From CG2-30-51-40 sp041753575 (GTDB taxonomy: Bacteria; Desulfobacterota; DSM-4660; Desulfatiglandales; Desulfatiglandaceae): 14,469 nucleotides of DNA. The translations under genes were made by a program, and so were the position numbers. Shown piece after piece: positions 1-7,877 of the stretch (position 1 is the first letter of the stretch; each line of letters starts with the position of its first letter). Where the stretch lies: the NCBI GenBank assembly GCA_041753575.1, contig JBGSUA010000161.1, positions 1-14,469 on the forward strand. The letters run 5' to 3'. The notes beneath the pieces are model-generated. The model was not told where the DNA came from. It searched no databases and saw nothing but the letters and a program-made list of their open reading frames with translations.

Positions 1-241
1 CGGCGGGCTCTGCCAGCAGATGGATGTCTTTGCCTGCAAGGAGTCTCGCGGCTTCATTAAGGTGCTCTTCTCCCAGCACTACCACGATCCGATCTTCCTC
101 AACCAGCGAAGAAAGCCTCTCAACGGTTTGAACCAAAAGAGGTTTTTGACCCGCAATTTCAAGAAATTGCTTGGGTTTAGCCTTTCTGCTCACAGGCCAG
201 AATCTTGTTCCCGAGCCGCCTGCCATGACAACTGCTTGCAT
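1..241 (-). CDS. manC: Mannose-1-phosphate guanylyltransferase, N-terminal part (runs off the window)
   Basis: Only the first 80 codons are present; the gene continues leftward past base 1. The protein opens with the nucleotidyltransferase signature AGGSGTRFWPVSRKAKPKQF (residues 7-26). This is the GXGXRXXP...PK motif that binds the nucleotide in sugar-1-phosphate guanylyl- and uridylyltransferases, and the FWP...PKQFL form is typical of GDP-mannose pyrophosphorylases. These enzymes make GDP-mannose from mannose-1-phosphate and GTP in the cytosol for surface polysaccharides. The ATG at 241 has an AAGGAG ribosome binding site six bases upstream, which fixes the start. It lies 44 bases downstream of argJ on the same strand with no clear terminator between, so co-transcription is likely. 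With the C-terminal half unseen I cannot tell a stand-alone transferase from a bifunctional ManC/AlgA with an isomerase domain. Confidence 0.85.
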   Translation of the reverse strand, partial: MQAVVMAGGSGTRFWPVSRKAKPKQFLEIAGQKPLLVQTVERLSSLVEEDRIVVVLGEEHLNEAARLLAGKDIHLLAEPA

Positions 242-285
242 ATCCTGCTCCTTATTGTGTGAAGGATCAAAAAAAGCTCCATAAA

Positions 286-1476
286 TCAGGTTCTGTAACT
301 CGCGTTGATGGAGACATATTCATGGGTAAGGTCGCTTGCAAGGAGCCTTTCAGAAAATCCGCCTTCCTTCAGGTCAATTGTAACGGCAAACTCCCTGTTG
401 TGCATCCTTTCACCTGCCTGCCTTTCAGCCTCCTGGCCCTTTCCCATCCCGCCTTCGACTATCTTTATCTCATCTATCCAGATATCAACTTTGCTTTCAA
501 TCATGTGTATGCCTGATCTTCCAAGTGCGGCCATTATCCGGCCCCAGTTGGGGTCCTGGCCATAGAAGGCCGTCTTGACCAGGCTTGAATTCCCTACCGC
601 ACGGACGGCCCTCTCGGCCTCCAGGGAATCCCTGGCACCTTTGAGGGTTATCCTTACAAGTTTTGTAGCCCCTTCTCCATCCCGTACTATCATTGTGCAG
701 AGCTCATCCATCACCTGCCCAAGAAGATCATGGAAGGCGCAAATCTCCTCCGTTGAGATACGCTCTGAAAAAGAGGCCCCGTTTACCAGGAGGAGCACCA
801 TGTCGTTGGTACTGGTATCGCCGTCAACGGTTATTCGGTTAAAGGTCTTATCGGCGCTATTCTTAAGGAGTTGGTAGAGGTTGATTCCTTCAGGATTGAT
901 GTCGGAAAGTATAAAACAGAGCATGGTAGCCATATCAGGCATGATCATCCCTGCGCCTTTGGCAAAGCCTGTTATCCTGAATGGCCTTCCGCCGGCAGTA
1001 GATTCACGCGTGGAAAGCTTTGGGAAGGAATCGGTTGTCATAATGGCGCTGGCCGCCTCCATTAGACCTTGATCCGAAAGGTTCTTGACCAGCTCAGGAA
1101 CCCCTCTTGAAACAAGATCCATCTTCATCTGCTGGCCTATTACGCCGGTTGAGGCGACCATTATCTCATCTTTTCCGACACCCAGGGCTTCTGCTATCAG
1201 CTCCGCTGTCAAAGCGGCGTTTCGCAGGCCCTCTTCTCCGGTGCAGGCGTTTGCGTTCCCGGCGTTTGCAATCACGGCACGGGCCTTGCCGCCCTTAAGA
1301 TTTTCCTTAGTAACAATTACTGGGGCGGCTTTTACCTTGTTGGTAGTGAATACTCCTGTTGCCGCGGCCGGCACTTCAGAATAGATTAGGGCCATGTCTA
1401 GCCCTCCATGTTTCTTTAGCCCTGCCGCTGTTGCCGATGCCTTAAAACCTTTTGGCAGCTTTATTTCATTTTCCAT
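286..1476 (-). CDS. argJ: Arginine biosynthesis bifunctional protein ArgJ (ornithine/glutamate N-acetyltransferase)
   Basis: This 396-residue protein is the usual ArgJ length. The family transfers acetyl from N-acetylornithine to glutamate in the cyclic arginine pathway; some members also use acetyl-CoA. Diagnostic motifs are ANAGNANACTG (residues 70-80) and KGAGMIMPDMATML (173-186). The second holds the self-cleavage site before Thr184, which becomes the N-terminal nucleophile of the beta chain. The conserved tail DLTHEYVSINASYRT is intact. A stretch near residues 340-365, rich in Gly, Glu and Arg, looks like a small lineage-specific insertion. The reading frame is open upstream to 1557, but that extension lies in a dispersed repeat and the homologous part begins at the ATG at 1476. 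The ribosome binding site is weak (GAGGT, about 15 bases upstream). Other arginine genes are not in the window. Mono- or bifunctionality cannot be read from sequence. Confidence 0.93.
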   Translation of the reverse strand: MENEIKLPKGFKASATAAGLKKHGGLDMALIYSEVPAAATGVFTTNKVKAAPVIVTKENLKGGKARAVIANAGNANACTGEEGLRNAALTAELIAEALGVGKDEIMVASTGVIGQQMKMDLVSRGVPELVKNLSDQGLMEAASAIMTTDSFPKLSTRESTAGGRPFRITGFAKGAGMIMPDMATMLCFILSDINPEGINLYQLLKNSADKTFNRITVDGDTSTNDMVLLLVNGASFSERISTEEICAFHDLLGQVMDELCTMIVRDGEGATKLVRITLKGARDSLEAERAVRAVGNSSLVKTAFYGQDPNWGRIMAALGRSGIHMIESKVDIWIDEIKIVEGGMGKGQEAERQAGERMHNREFAVTIDLKEGGFSERLLASDLTHEYVSINASYRT

Positions 1477-1504
1477 AGTTCTTTTAAAATTACCTCGTCT
1501 AATA

Positions 1505-1724
1505 TTGAGGGCTTCGTAAAAAGTCCATCTGCTGTTTTGCATGCCTTCGCGATGCATGCAGACAGGCGCTGCATCTTCCGTCGTTGCGTATAAGGTCTAA
1601 CGACGCCTCACTTGACGGGATTGTCCGCGCTTCGCTTGGACGCCCCGGCTTTCTGGCGGGTCCCCGATTGTGTATGCCTTGCGACCTGAGCTTTTCCATA
1701 AGCCGTCCCGGTTTAGAGTTCGTC
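1505..1724 (-). repeat. Dispersed palindrome-ended repeat, copy 1 (degenerate)
   Basis: This stretch between secA and argJ aligns along its whole length with 6615-6811 in the opposite orientation. Shared blocks include AAAAAGTCCATCTGCTG (near 1518), GCTGCAT, CGTCGTTGC, AGGTCTAA, GGGATTGTCCG and GCGGGTCCCC, then GTCCC and GAGTTC at the far end. Compared with copy 2 it carries about 31 extra bases (near 1535-1566) and has lost about 12 and 9 bases near its right end. One terminus, TTGAGGGCTTCGTAAAAAGTC, corresponds to the inverted-repeat end of copy 2. It encodes no protein of its own and accounts for the false N-terminal extension of the argJ frame. It looks like an old, decayed, non-autonomous element (MITE or REP-like). 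It would be transcribed if secA and argJ share a message. Confidence 0.75.
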
Positions 1725-1757
1725 CGGTCCGTCAAATATTTGTTTCTGGATTAAAGA

Positions 1758-4607
1758 TCAACCGTTCACCCCGCAGCATTTCTTGTATTTCTTGCCGCTG
1801 CCGCATGGACATGGATCGTTTCTTCCTACCTTTTTTGTTGTTCTTCTGATTGTTGTCGGTTTAGAGCCTTCATCACCCCGGTTAAGGCGAATCGGTCTTC
1901 GGCTGGGTTCCTGGATCTCAGGGATCCTTCTGGCAGGCTGTATCCTTAAGACAGTACCCAGTGTTTCTTCCCTGATTCTTCCCATTAGACCTTCAAAGAG
2001 CTCATATCCCTCCTTCTTATATTCGCGCAAAGGATCAAGCTGCCCATATCCCCTGAGCCCTATGCCCTCCTTAACCTGCTCCATGTTTTGAAGGTGCGCC
2101 ACCCACTGGTTGTCAATGATCTGGAGCATAATAATCTGTGCAATCTGAAGGAAATTATCGCTGCCGAATAGCTTTTCTTTTTCCCCATAAACTTCCATGG
2201 CCTGTCCGGCTATCATCTCAGCAAGGGCCTCCGGTCTGAGGCCGTCGCCCTGAGTGCCTTTATTGTCTTCGACCTTGAGGACAAAGCCCATAAGGCGCAG
2301 TATTGCTTCTCTAAGACCGGAGATATTCCAGTCATCAGGATGTTCTTTCGGATCTATGTACTGGGCGATAAGACTCTCCACCTTCTCGTCTATCATGCCC
2401 TCCACTACTTCTCTGATACCTTCTCCTTCAAGAATCCTGCGCCTCAAGGCATAGACGATCTCCCGCTGCTTGTTCATTACATCGTCATATTCAAGGAGAT
2501 GTTTTCGCATGTCGAAGTTATGGGCCTCTACCTTTTTCTGCGCGTTTTCTATACCTCTGGAGATGAGATTGTGTTCAATAGGCTCTCCTTCCTTCATCCC
2601 CAGCTTATCCATTACCGACGAGATCCTTTCGGAACCGAAAATCCTCAAAAGGTCGTCTTCAAGCGAGAGGTAAAAGCGGGAAGATCCGGGATCGCCCTGT
2701 CGGCCTGAGCGTCCTCTCAACTGATTGTCAATCCTGCGGCTTTCATGACGTTCAGTACCAAGGACATGAAGGCCGCCAACTTCCCTTACTCCATCTCCCA
2801 GGACTATGTCGGTGCCTCTTCCAGCCATGTTTGTAGATATGGTAAGGGTCTTGGCCTGGCCTGCCATTGCTATTATTTCAGCCTCTTTCTGGTGATGCTT
2901 TGCATTGAGGACAGAATGAGGGATTCCAGCGCGCTTAAGCATCTTGCTTAGCATTTCTGATTTTTCAATGGAGATGGTTCCCACCAGAACAGGCTGGCCC
3001 TTATCGTAAAGCTCCTTTATCTCTTCTAGAACCGCCGTGAATTTTTCCCTCTCTGTCTTGTAGATTACGTCGGAATGGTCTGCCCTGATCATTCTTTTAT
3101 GGGTGGGAATGACTGTTACATCCAGGTTGTAAATGTTTTTGAATTCGGCGGCCTCTGTGTCCGCTGTTCCCGTCATGCCGGCCAGCTTTTCGTACATGCG
3201 GAAATAATTCTGGAAGGTGATTGTCGCAAGGGTCTGGTTTTCCTCGGCTACGCTTACATCTTCCTTGGCTTCCACAGCCTGATGCAGACCGTCGCTCCAA
3301 CGCCTTCCCGGCATCATACGACCTGTAAATTCATCCACTATTATCACTTGATCGTCTTTAATGACGTAATGAACGTCCTTTTCGAAAAGCCAATAGGCCT
3401 TAATAAGCTGATGGGTGGTGTGGAGGATCTCAGATGTCCTTACATAATGCTCCTCAGCCTCTTTCAGACGCTCGGCCTTTTCCTCGGGGCTGAGGCCTTG
3501 ATCCTCCCTGATATTGTGGCCTAATTCATCAAGATCCATGGGCACGAAATCGCCCAGAGTGTCTCCCAGGTGCTTCAGCCCCTTTTCGGTCAGTTCAACC
3601 AGATTTCCTCTTTCATCTATGGTGCAGAAGAGGTCCTGATCAATATCAGGCAGGATTTTCTGCGCCCTCAGCATGCTCTCCATCCTGTCTATTTCTTTCC
3701 TGAGGCCGGGGCTGTGCGCTACCATGTCAAGAAAACCGTGGTTTTTGGGGTCTCCCCTCTTTACCTGCAAGAGGAGTTCTATGGTATTATCGTCCTCAAG
3801 CCCTTGACCCAGCCGGTCTTTAGCCTCCTTCAGCACTGAACGTATAACGCCTTCCTGCTTCTTTTTAAGGCTGATTACCGCCGGCTTTACCTCCAGGTAT
3901 ATTTTGTTCTCGCTGTGAAGCACAGGGCCGCTTATGATAAGGGGTGTTCTGGCTTCATCAATAAGGATGCTGTCCACCTCATCCACAATGGCATACTGGA
4001 AGCCTCGCTGGACCAGTTCCTCAGTGTGGAATTTCATGTTGTCTCTAAGATAATCGAAACCGAATTCGTTATTGGTGCCGTAAGTTATATCGCAGGCGTA
4101 GGCCTCTTTTCTTTCCCTGTCGTCCATCCCGTGGACTATAACTCCTACCGAGAGACCAAGTGCCTTGTATATGGCGCCCATCCACTCAGCATCCCTGCTC
4201 GCCAGATAGTCGTTTACCGTGATAAGATGCACTCCGCGCCCAGTGAGGGCATTAAGGTATATAGACAGGGTAGCCGCAAGGGTCTTTCCCTCTCCTGTTT
4301 TCATCTCTGCGATCCTGCCCTCATGCAGGACGATGCCCCCTATGAGCTGGACGTCAAAGTGGCGCATGCCCAGCTCCCTGACTGAAGTCTCCCTTACTGC
4401 GGCGAAGGCCTCGGGTAATAGTTCTTCCAGAGACTGACCATTTCTGACCCTTTCCTTGAACTGTTCGGTCTTGTCCCTGAGCTCAGAGATGGAAAGGGCC
4501 TGGAAATCAGGCTCAAGCTGGTTGACTCTATCCACAATGGGAGCCATTCTTTTCAGTTCCCTGTCGTTTTGACTCCCGAATATATTTCTTATAAATTTCT
4601 TAATCAT
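1758..4607 (-). CDS. secA: Protein translocase ATPase SecA
   Basis: SecA is the motor that drives unfolded preproteins through SecYEG at the inner membrane. The 949-residue product has Walker A MKTGEGKT (about residues 102-109) and Walker B IVDEVDSILIDEARTPL (about 207-223). It also has the translocation ATPase block GRRWSDGLHQAVEAKE, MAGRGTDIVLGD and GRSGRQGDPGSSRFYLS. It ends in a zinc-binding SEC-C motif, CPCGSGKKYKKCC, which binds SecB and lipids. Against E. coli SecA the preprotein cross-linking domain region is much longer (about 80 extra residues, roughly 230-330). The roughly 30-residue insertion of the second nucleotide-binding domain (after IVLG) is absent. I chose the ATG at 4607; a TTG at 4619 would add four residues, and neither has a strong ribosome binding site. 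It lies 71 bases downstream of uvrC on the same strand with no terminator seen between. Confidence 0.97.
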   Translation of the reverse strand: MIKKFIRNIFGSQNDRELKRMAPIVDRVNQLEPDFQALSISELRDKTEQFKERVRNGQSLEELLPEAFAAVRETSVRELGMRHFDVQLIGGIVLHEGRIAEMKTGEGKTLAATLSIYLNALTGRGVHLITVNDYLASRDAEWMGAIYKALGLSVGVIVHGMDDRERKEAYACDITYGTNNEFGFDYLRDNMKFHTEELVQRGFQYAIVDEVDSILIDEARTPLIISGPVLHSENKIYLEVKPAVISLKKKQEGVIRSVLKEAKDRLGQGLEDDNTIELLLQVKRGDPKNHGFLDMVAHSPGLRKEIDRMESMLRAQKILPDIDQDLFCTIDERGNLVELTEKGLKHLGDTLGDFVPMDLDELGHNIREDQGLSPEEKAERLKEAEEHYVRTSEILHTTHQLIKAYWLFEKDVHYVIKDDQVIIVDEFTGRMMPGRRWSDGLHQAVEAKEDVSVAEENQTLATITFQNYFRMYEKLAGMTGTADTEAAEFKNIYNLDVTVIPTHKRMIRADHSDVIYKTEREKFTAVLEEIKELYDKGQPVLVGTISIEKSEMLSKMLKRAGIPHSVLNAKHHQKEAEIIAMAGQAKTLTISTNMAGRGTDIVLGDGVREVGGLHVLGTERHESRRIDNQLRGRSGRQGDPGSSRFYLSLEDDLLRIFGSERISSVMDKLGMKEGEPIEHNLISRGIENAQKKVEAHNFDMRKHLLEYDDVMNKQREIVYALRRRILEGEGIREVVEGMIDEKVESLIAQYIDPKEHPDDWNISGLREAILRLMGFVLKVEDNKGTQGDGLRPEALAEMIAGQAMEVYGEKEKLFGSDNFLQIAQIIMLQIIDNQWVAHLQNMEQVKEGIGLRGYGQLDPLREYKKEGYELFEGLMGRIREETLGTVLRIQPARRIPEIQEPSRRPIRLNRGDEGSKPTTIRRTTKKVGRNDPCPCGSGKKYKKCCGVNG

Positions 4608-4678
4608 TTCAATATCCAATCGCTTTAGTTTTGCTATTTTTGTGGCGTATTAAAGAACTTCGCATGAGAAAAATCAAG

Positions 4679-6529
4679 CTATTCCGGGATGGCGTCCCTT
4701 TTTGTGAGGCTGTAATAGGTTATCCTCTTTGCCATCTCCTTGCCTATTCCCGGAATGGCAACGAGGGCCTTTTCCCCTGCCTCAAGGACAGAGGAAGCAT
4801 CTCCGAAGGAAGAAAGAAGAATCTTTCTCCTCTTCGGGCCCAGTCCTTCTATACGATCGAGTTCCGAGGCCTTGTATTTCTTGCCCCTTATGTGCCTGTG
4901 ATAGGTTATCGCCCTCCTGTGCACTTCATCCCTTATCTTGATAAGGAATTTCAGAGCCAGGCTGTCACGACCGGGGGTGAGGGGGTTCTTTCTCCCAGGG
5001 ACATAGATTTTTTCTATCTCCTCACCTTTCAAAGCGTCGGGCTTTGCTATGGCCGCGAGTGCGGGAAGTGGTTCATGGATCAACTCTTTGATCACACGCC
5101 TTACTGTTTCAAGATGTCCTCTCCCGCCGTCCACCAGTAGGAGATCCGGTAGGTCGCCCTCCTTGACTCTTCGTCTTATGACCTCGGCCATCATGCCATA
5201 GTCGTCCGAGCCTGCTGTGTCTATGATTTTATAGCTGCGATACCGGGAAGATAGCCGACTGTCTTCTGAAAAGGCAACAATCGCCCCAACTGCCTCCTTC
5301 CCGCCCATAGATGAAATGTCAACGGCCTCAATAATGCTCGGCCTGGTGCCGAGCCTAAGCAGGGACTGGAGATCGGAGATTGAATCTTCCTCGGCCTCAT
5401 CGGGCATTGAAATCAATAAACCCTGGGCATTTGCCACTGCTATGGAAACAAGTCTTTTTCCTTCTCCCCTCTGGGGCCGGCGGATCTTGATCCTTCTCTC
5501 GGCAATATCGGAAAACCATGAGGCTATTGATCCAGATTCCTCCAAATTGATCGAGATAAGGATTTCAGATGGTACAAAGGGAGATCCCTCATAGTATTGC
5601 TTCAGAAAGGATTCCATGACTTCTTCATCAGAGCCGCCATGATTTTTTACCCTGAAGTGGCTGCTTCCCGTAACGGCTCCCTTCCTTACAAAGAGAACCA
5701 CCAACTGGAAAATATCGCCCTCGCAAGCGACTCCCACAATGTCCTGGTCAAGCATTCGCTGCGAGGTCACATTCTGCTTTTCAGCGGTCGTTCGCACGGC
5801 ACTTATCTGGTCCCTGAGCCTTGCCGCCTTCTCAAAGTCAAGTCTCTCAGAGGCAGCCGCCATTTCTGATTGGAGTCGCTTCAAAAGCTCATTGTTCTTG
5901 CCTTCAAGAAAGAGCCTTACCTTATCAACCACCTCCTGGTAGATGTTTGCTGCAATATCTTGAAAGCAAGGGCCTAGACATCTTCCTATCTGATAATTTA
6001 TGCAGGGCCTGGGCCTTTTCTTGACTGCTTCCCCCTTGCATTTCCTCAAAGGAAATATCCTGTCAACCGCCTTGAGCGTATCACGCACCGCCGTAGCTGA
6101 AGAAAAGGGGCCGAAATATGCGCTGCCGTCTTTCCTTATCTTTCTTGCCACCCTGAGTCTCGGGAAGGTATTCTTTACGTCCAGCACGAGACAGGGATAA
6201 CGTTTGTCGTCCCTCAGCACAACATTATAGCGGGGCAGGTGCTTTTTTATCAGATTGCTTTCCAGAAGGAAGGCTTCTTTTTCAGAGGAAGTGATTATGA
6301 TATCGAATCCCCTTGCTTTGCTTATCATTAGCATGGTCTTCTGAAGAGGGCTGCCGTGCGGCCGGAGATAGGAAAGAAGCCTTTTCTTCAGGGACTTTGC
6401 CTTGCCGACATAGAGCACCCTCCCCTTTTCGTCGGAAAAAAGATAGACTCCCGGCTTCTCCGGAATAAGACTGGCAAGGCCGTCTTGGTCCAGGCTGAAC
6501 TGGGTGGAATATTGTTTATAGTCTTCCAT
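4679..6529 (-). CDS. uvrC: Excinuclease ABC subunit C
   Basis: UvrC makes the two incisions flanking a lesion in UvrABC nucleotide excision repair. The 616-residue length is normal. In order the protein has: a GIY-YIG nuclease domain (PGVYLF at 26-31, VLYVGKA at 38-44, with the later conserved Glu in EAFLLESNLIKKHLPRYN); four cysteines at 164, 176, 184 and 188, spaced 12, 8 and 4 as in E. coli UvrC, where they bind a [4Fe-4S] cluster; a UVR helix (SERLDFEKAARLRDQI) that contacts UvrB; an RNase H-like domain with VDISSMGGKEAVGAIV, LLVDGGRGHL and DEVHRRAITYHR; and a C-terminal helix-hairpin-helix pair (EGLGPKRRKILLSSFG, IPGIGKEMAKRI). All expected catalytic regions are present. It is the first gene of the leftward run uvrC-secA-argJ-manC. 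The ATG at 6529 has only a weak purine-rich site upstream. Confidence 0.97.
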   Translation of the reverse strand: MEDYKQYSTQFSLDQDGLASLIPEKPGVYLFSDEKGRVLYVGKAKSLKKRLLSYLRPHGSPLQKTMLMISKARGFDIIITSSEKEAFLLESNLIKKHLPRYNVVLRDDKRYPCLVLDVKNTFPRLRVARKIRKDGSAYFGPFSSATAVRDTLKAVDRIFPLRKCKGEAVKKRPRPCINYQIGRCLGPCFQDIAANIYQEVVDKVRLFLEGKNNELLKRLQSEMAAASERLDFEKAARLRDQISAVRTTAEKQNVTSQRMLDQDIVGVACEGDIFQLVVLFVRKGAVTGSSHFRVKNHGGSDEEVMESFLKQYYEGSPFVPSEILISINLEESGSIASWFSDIAERRIKIRRPQRGEGKRLVSIAVANAQGLLISMPDEAEEDSISDLQSLLRLGTRPSIIEAVDISSMGGKEAVGAIVAFSEDSRLSSRYRSYKIIDTAGSDDYGMMAEVIRRRVKEGDLPDLLLVDGGRGHLETVRRVIKELIHEPLPALAAIAKPDALKGEEIEKIYVPGRKNPLTPGRDSLALKFLIKIRDEVHRRAITYHRHIRGKKYKASELDRIEGLGPKRRKILLSSFGDASSVLEAGEKALVAIPGIGKEMAKRITYYSLTKRDAIPE

Positions 6530-6577
6530 AAAAGCTGTCTCTATCCTGCGCGCCCTATTTGTGGGTTGCCTGCATAA

Positions 6578-6607
6578 AGGTTAAATGATAGATAAAATGA
6601 TAGTCAA
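6578..6607 (-). promoter_or_regulatory. Possible promoter for uvrC
   Basis: On the minus strand a -35 TTGACT (6602-6607) lies 18 bases from a -10-like TAACCT (6578-6583), about 50 bases before the uvrC ATG. The -35 is good. The -10 keeps only the first, second and last consensus positions, so the call is tentative. Confidence 0.35.
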
Positions 6608-6614
6608 GCAACTC

Positions 6615-6811
6615 TGATGAACTCGCAAAAAGTCGGAATTGGGACAGCAAAGGAAAAACCCTATACACAATGCGCACACTAATGGGGACCCGCCCGAAGG
6701 GTGGGGCGACCAAGCGCAGCCGGACAATCCCGAGGAGCGAGGCGTAATTAGACCTGCGATGCAACGACGAGGGATGCAGCGCAGCAGATGGACTTTTTGC
6801 AAAGCCGTCAA
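6615..6811 (+). repeat. Dispersed palindrome-ended repeat, copy 2 (MITE-like)
   Basis: About 197 bases with imperfect terminal inverted repeats. The left end TGATGAACTCGCAAAAAGTC pairs with the right end GACTTTTTGCAAAGCCGTCA: the inner ten bases match perfectly and about half of the outer ten. Both ends are flanked by the 7-mer CAACTCT (6609-6615 and 6809-6815), which may be a target-site duplication. It is an inverted copy of the sequence at 1505-1724. The frame open across it (6639 onward) joins the chaN frame but has no recognisable protein content, so I treat it as non-coding. It sits in the divergent gap between uvrC and chaN, with its right end about 30 bases from the chaN start. It could therefore carry or disturb the chaN promoter. 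Confidence 0.8.
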
Positions 6812-6842
6812 CTCTAATATAGGCTTTATATGGGATGACTTC

Positions 6843-7769
6843 ATGCGGCTTTTTTTGTTAGTAATAGTTTCGGCGTTTTTTACCGGTGCCTGCTCCCTGC
6901 CGGCCCCGCGTGCGCCTGCCTTTATTGAAGACGGTTTTAGGCTAACAGAGGCCAACCGCCCAGGCGAGATTATTCATCTGAAAAGCGGAAAGCTTCTCTC
7001 TTTTGATCAACTTCAGCAGGAGCTCATAAAGGCAAGAGTTATCTTTGTCGGAGAGGTGCATGATGATCCCGAGCATCACCTGGTCCAGACTCAGGTCCTT
7101 CTTGCCCTTCTAAGGATAATCCCTTACGTTCATGTGGGAGTTGAGTATCTGGATATCATGAGCCAGAAGGCAGCGGACGATTTTGTTGCAGAAAGGATAT
7201 CTGAAGATACTTTTCTTCAGGAAGGGGACTGGGAAAAAAACTGGGGATATCCTTTCCACCTCTACAGGTCCATTTTTCAGGCAGTTCGCTGGAAGGCAAG
7301 AGGTCTTGCCGCCCTCAACGCGCCCAGGCAAATCGTATCCAAGGTCGGCAGGTCGGGCATCAAAAGCCTGGATGCCGGAGAAAGGCGTCTGATCGCATCG
7401 GACATAGATCTGGGAAACGATAGCCACAGGAGATATCTTGAGACTATTTTCAACAGGCATCCCTCTTTTCATCCAGGGCGTTTTGACTACTTTTATGAGG
7501 CTCAGTGCGTGTGGGAGGAAACAATGGCGGAGAGGGCTGCAGACCACCTCAAAGGAAAACCAGGCATCATGGTCGTATTTTGCGGTAACGGGCATATCGC
7601 CCACAGGTTCGGAATACCGGAAAGGTTAGGGAGGAGAGCGGAGGGTGAGATCCTGACGATTTTTCCTTTCAGAATGAGTGAGGGCGCCAGCATTCCGCGG
7701 GATCTTTGCGATTATGTATGGCTTACCGGAGGCTCCAGAATTTCGCGACCTGCGTCGGGTTTGAGGTGA
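6843..7769 (+). CDS. ChaN family lipoprotein (haem-binding/iron-related)
   Basis: A 308-residue protein of the ChaN / DUF399 (Cofac_haem_bdg) family, related to Tiki/TraB-type proteins. Campylobacter ChaN is an iron-regulated lipoprotein that binds haem. Seen here: a lipoprotein signal peptide (hydrophobic residues 3-16, lipobox TGAC with Cys17, then Ser, so outer-membrane sorting is likely); the family motif GEVHDDPEHHLVQTQ (70-84); GDWEKNWGYPFHLY; LNAPRQIVSKV; and late in the protein VVFCGNGHIAHRFGIPERL. The ATG at 6843 is chosen because it sits directly before the signal peptide; the open frame upstream to 6639 lies in the repeat. The ribosome binding site is weak (GGGATG, about six bases upstream). 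The role in haem or iron handling is inferred from family membership; nothing nearby confirms it. Confidence 0.85.
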   Translation: MRLFLLVIVSAFFTGACSLPAPRAPAFIEDGFRLTEANRPGEIIHLKSGKLLSFDQLQQELIKARVIFVGEVHDDPEHHLVQTQVLLALLRIIPYVHVGVEYLDIMSQKAADDFVAERISEDTFLQEGDWEKNWGYPFHLYRSIFQAVRWKARGLAALNAPRQIVSKVGRSGIKSLDAGERRLIASDIDLGNDSHRRYLETIFNRHPSFHPGRFDYFYEAQCVWEETMAERAADHLKGKPGIMVVFCGNGHIAHRFGIPERLGRRAEGEILTIFPFRMSEGASIPRDLCDYVWLTGGSRISRPASGLR

Positions 7770-7792
7770 GGACTAAAAGCGATTTGTCCACT

Positions 7793-7817
7793 CTGATTCG
7801 GTTTCAAACTGTATCAG
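7793..7817 (+). other. Hairpin between chaN and the Nudix gene
   Basis: CTGATTCGGTT (7793-7803), loop TCA, then AACTGTATCAG (7807-7817). The eleven-base arms pair with one T-T mismatch and one G-U pair. No T-run follows, so it is not a normal intrinsic terminator. It may be an mRNA processing or stability element, or chance. Confidence 0.35.
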
Positions 7818-7877
7818 GGATGGCTATGAGGAACCCGCAAGTTGGAGGGACAGGCTGTGGGATGTCATGAGGTTTTA

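Noticed and set aside
11..24. CAGCAGATGG-type match to the repeat inside the manC fragment
   Set aside because: Only about eleven bases match and they encode ordinary family residues; treated as chance.
1477..1557. N-terminal extension of argJ (27 residues)
   Set aside because: It partly overlaps repeat copy 1; its peptide resembles the equally false chaN extension because both derive from the same repeat.
3075..3524. Plus-strand 149-codon frame opposite secA
   Set aside because: It is a shadow of the secA coding strand, with no ribosome binding site or family resemblance.
6639..6842. N-terminal extension of the chaN frame (68 residues)
   Set aside because: It lies inside repeat copy 2, and the lipoprotein signal peptide starts at the ATG at 6843.
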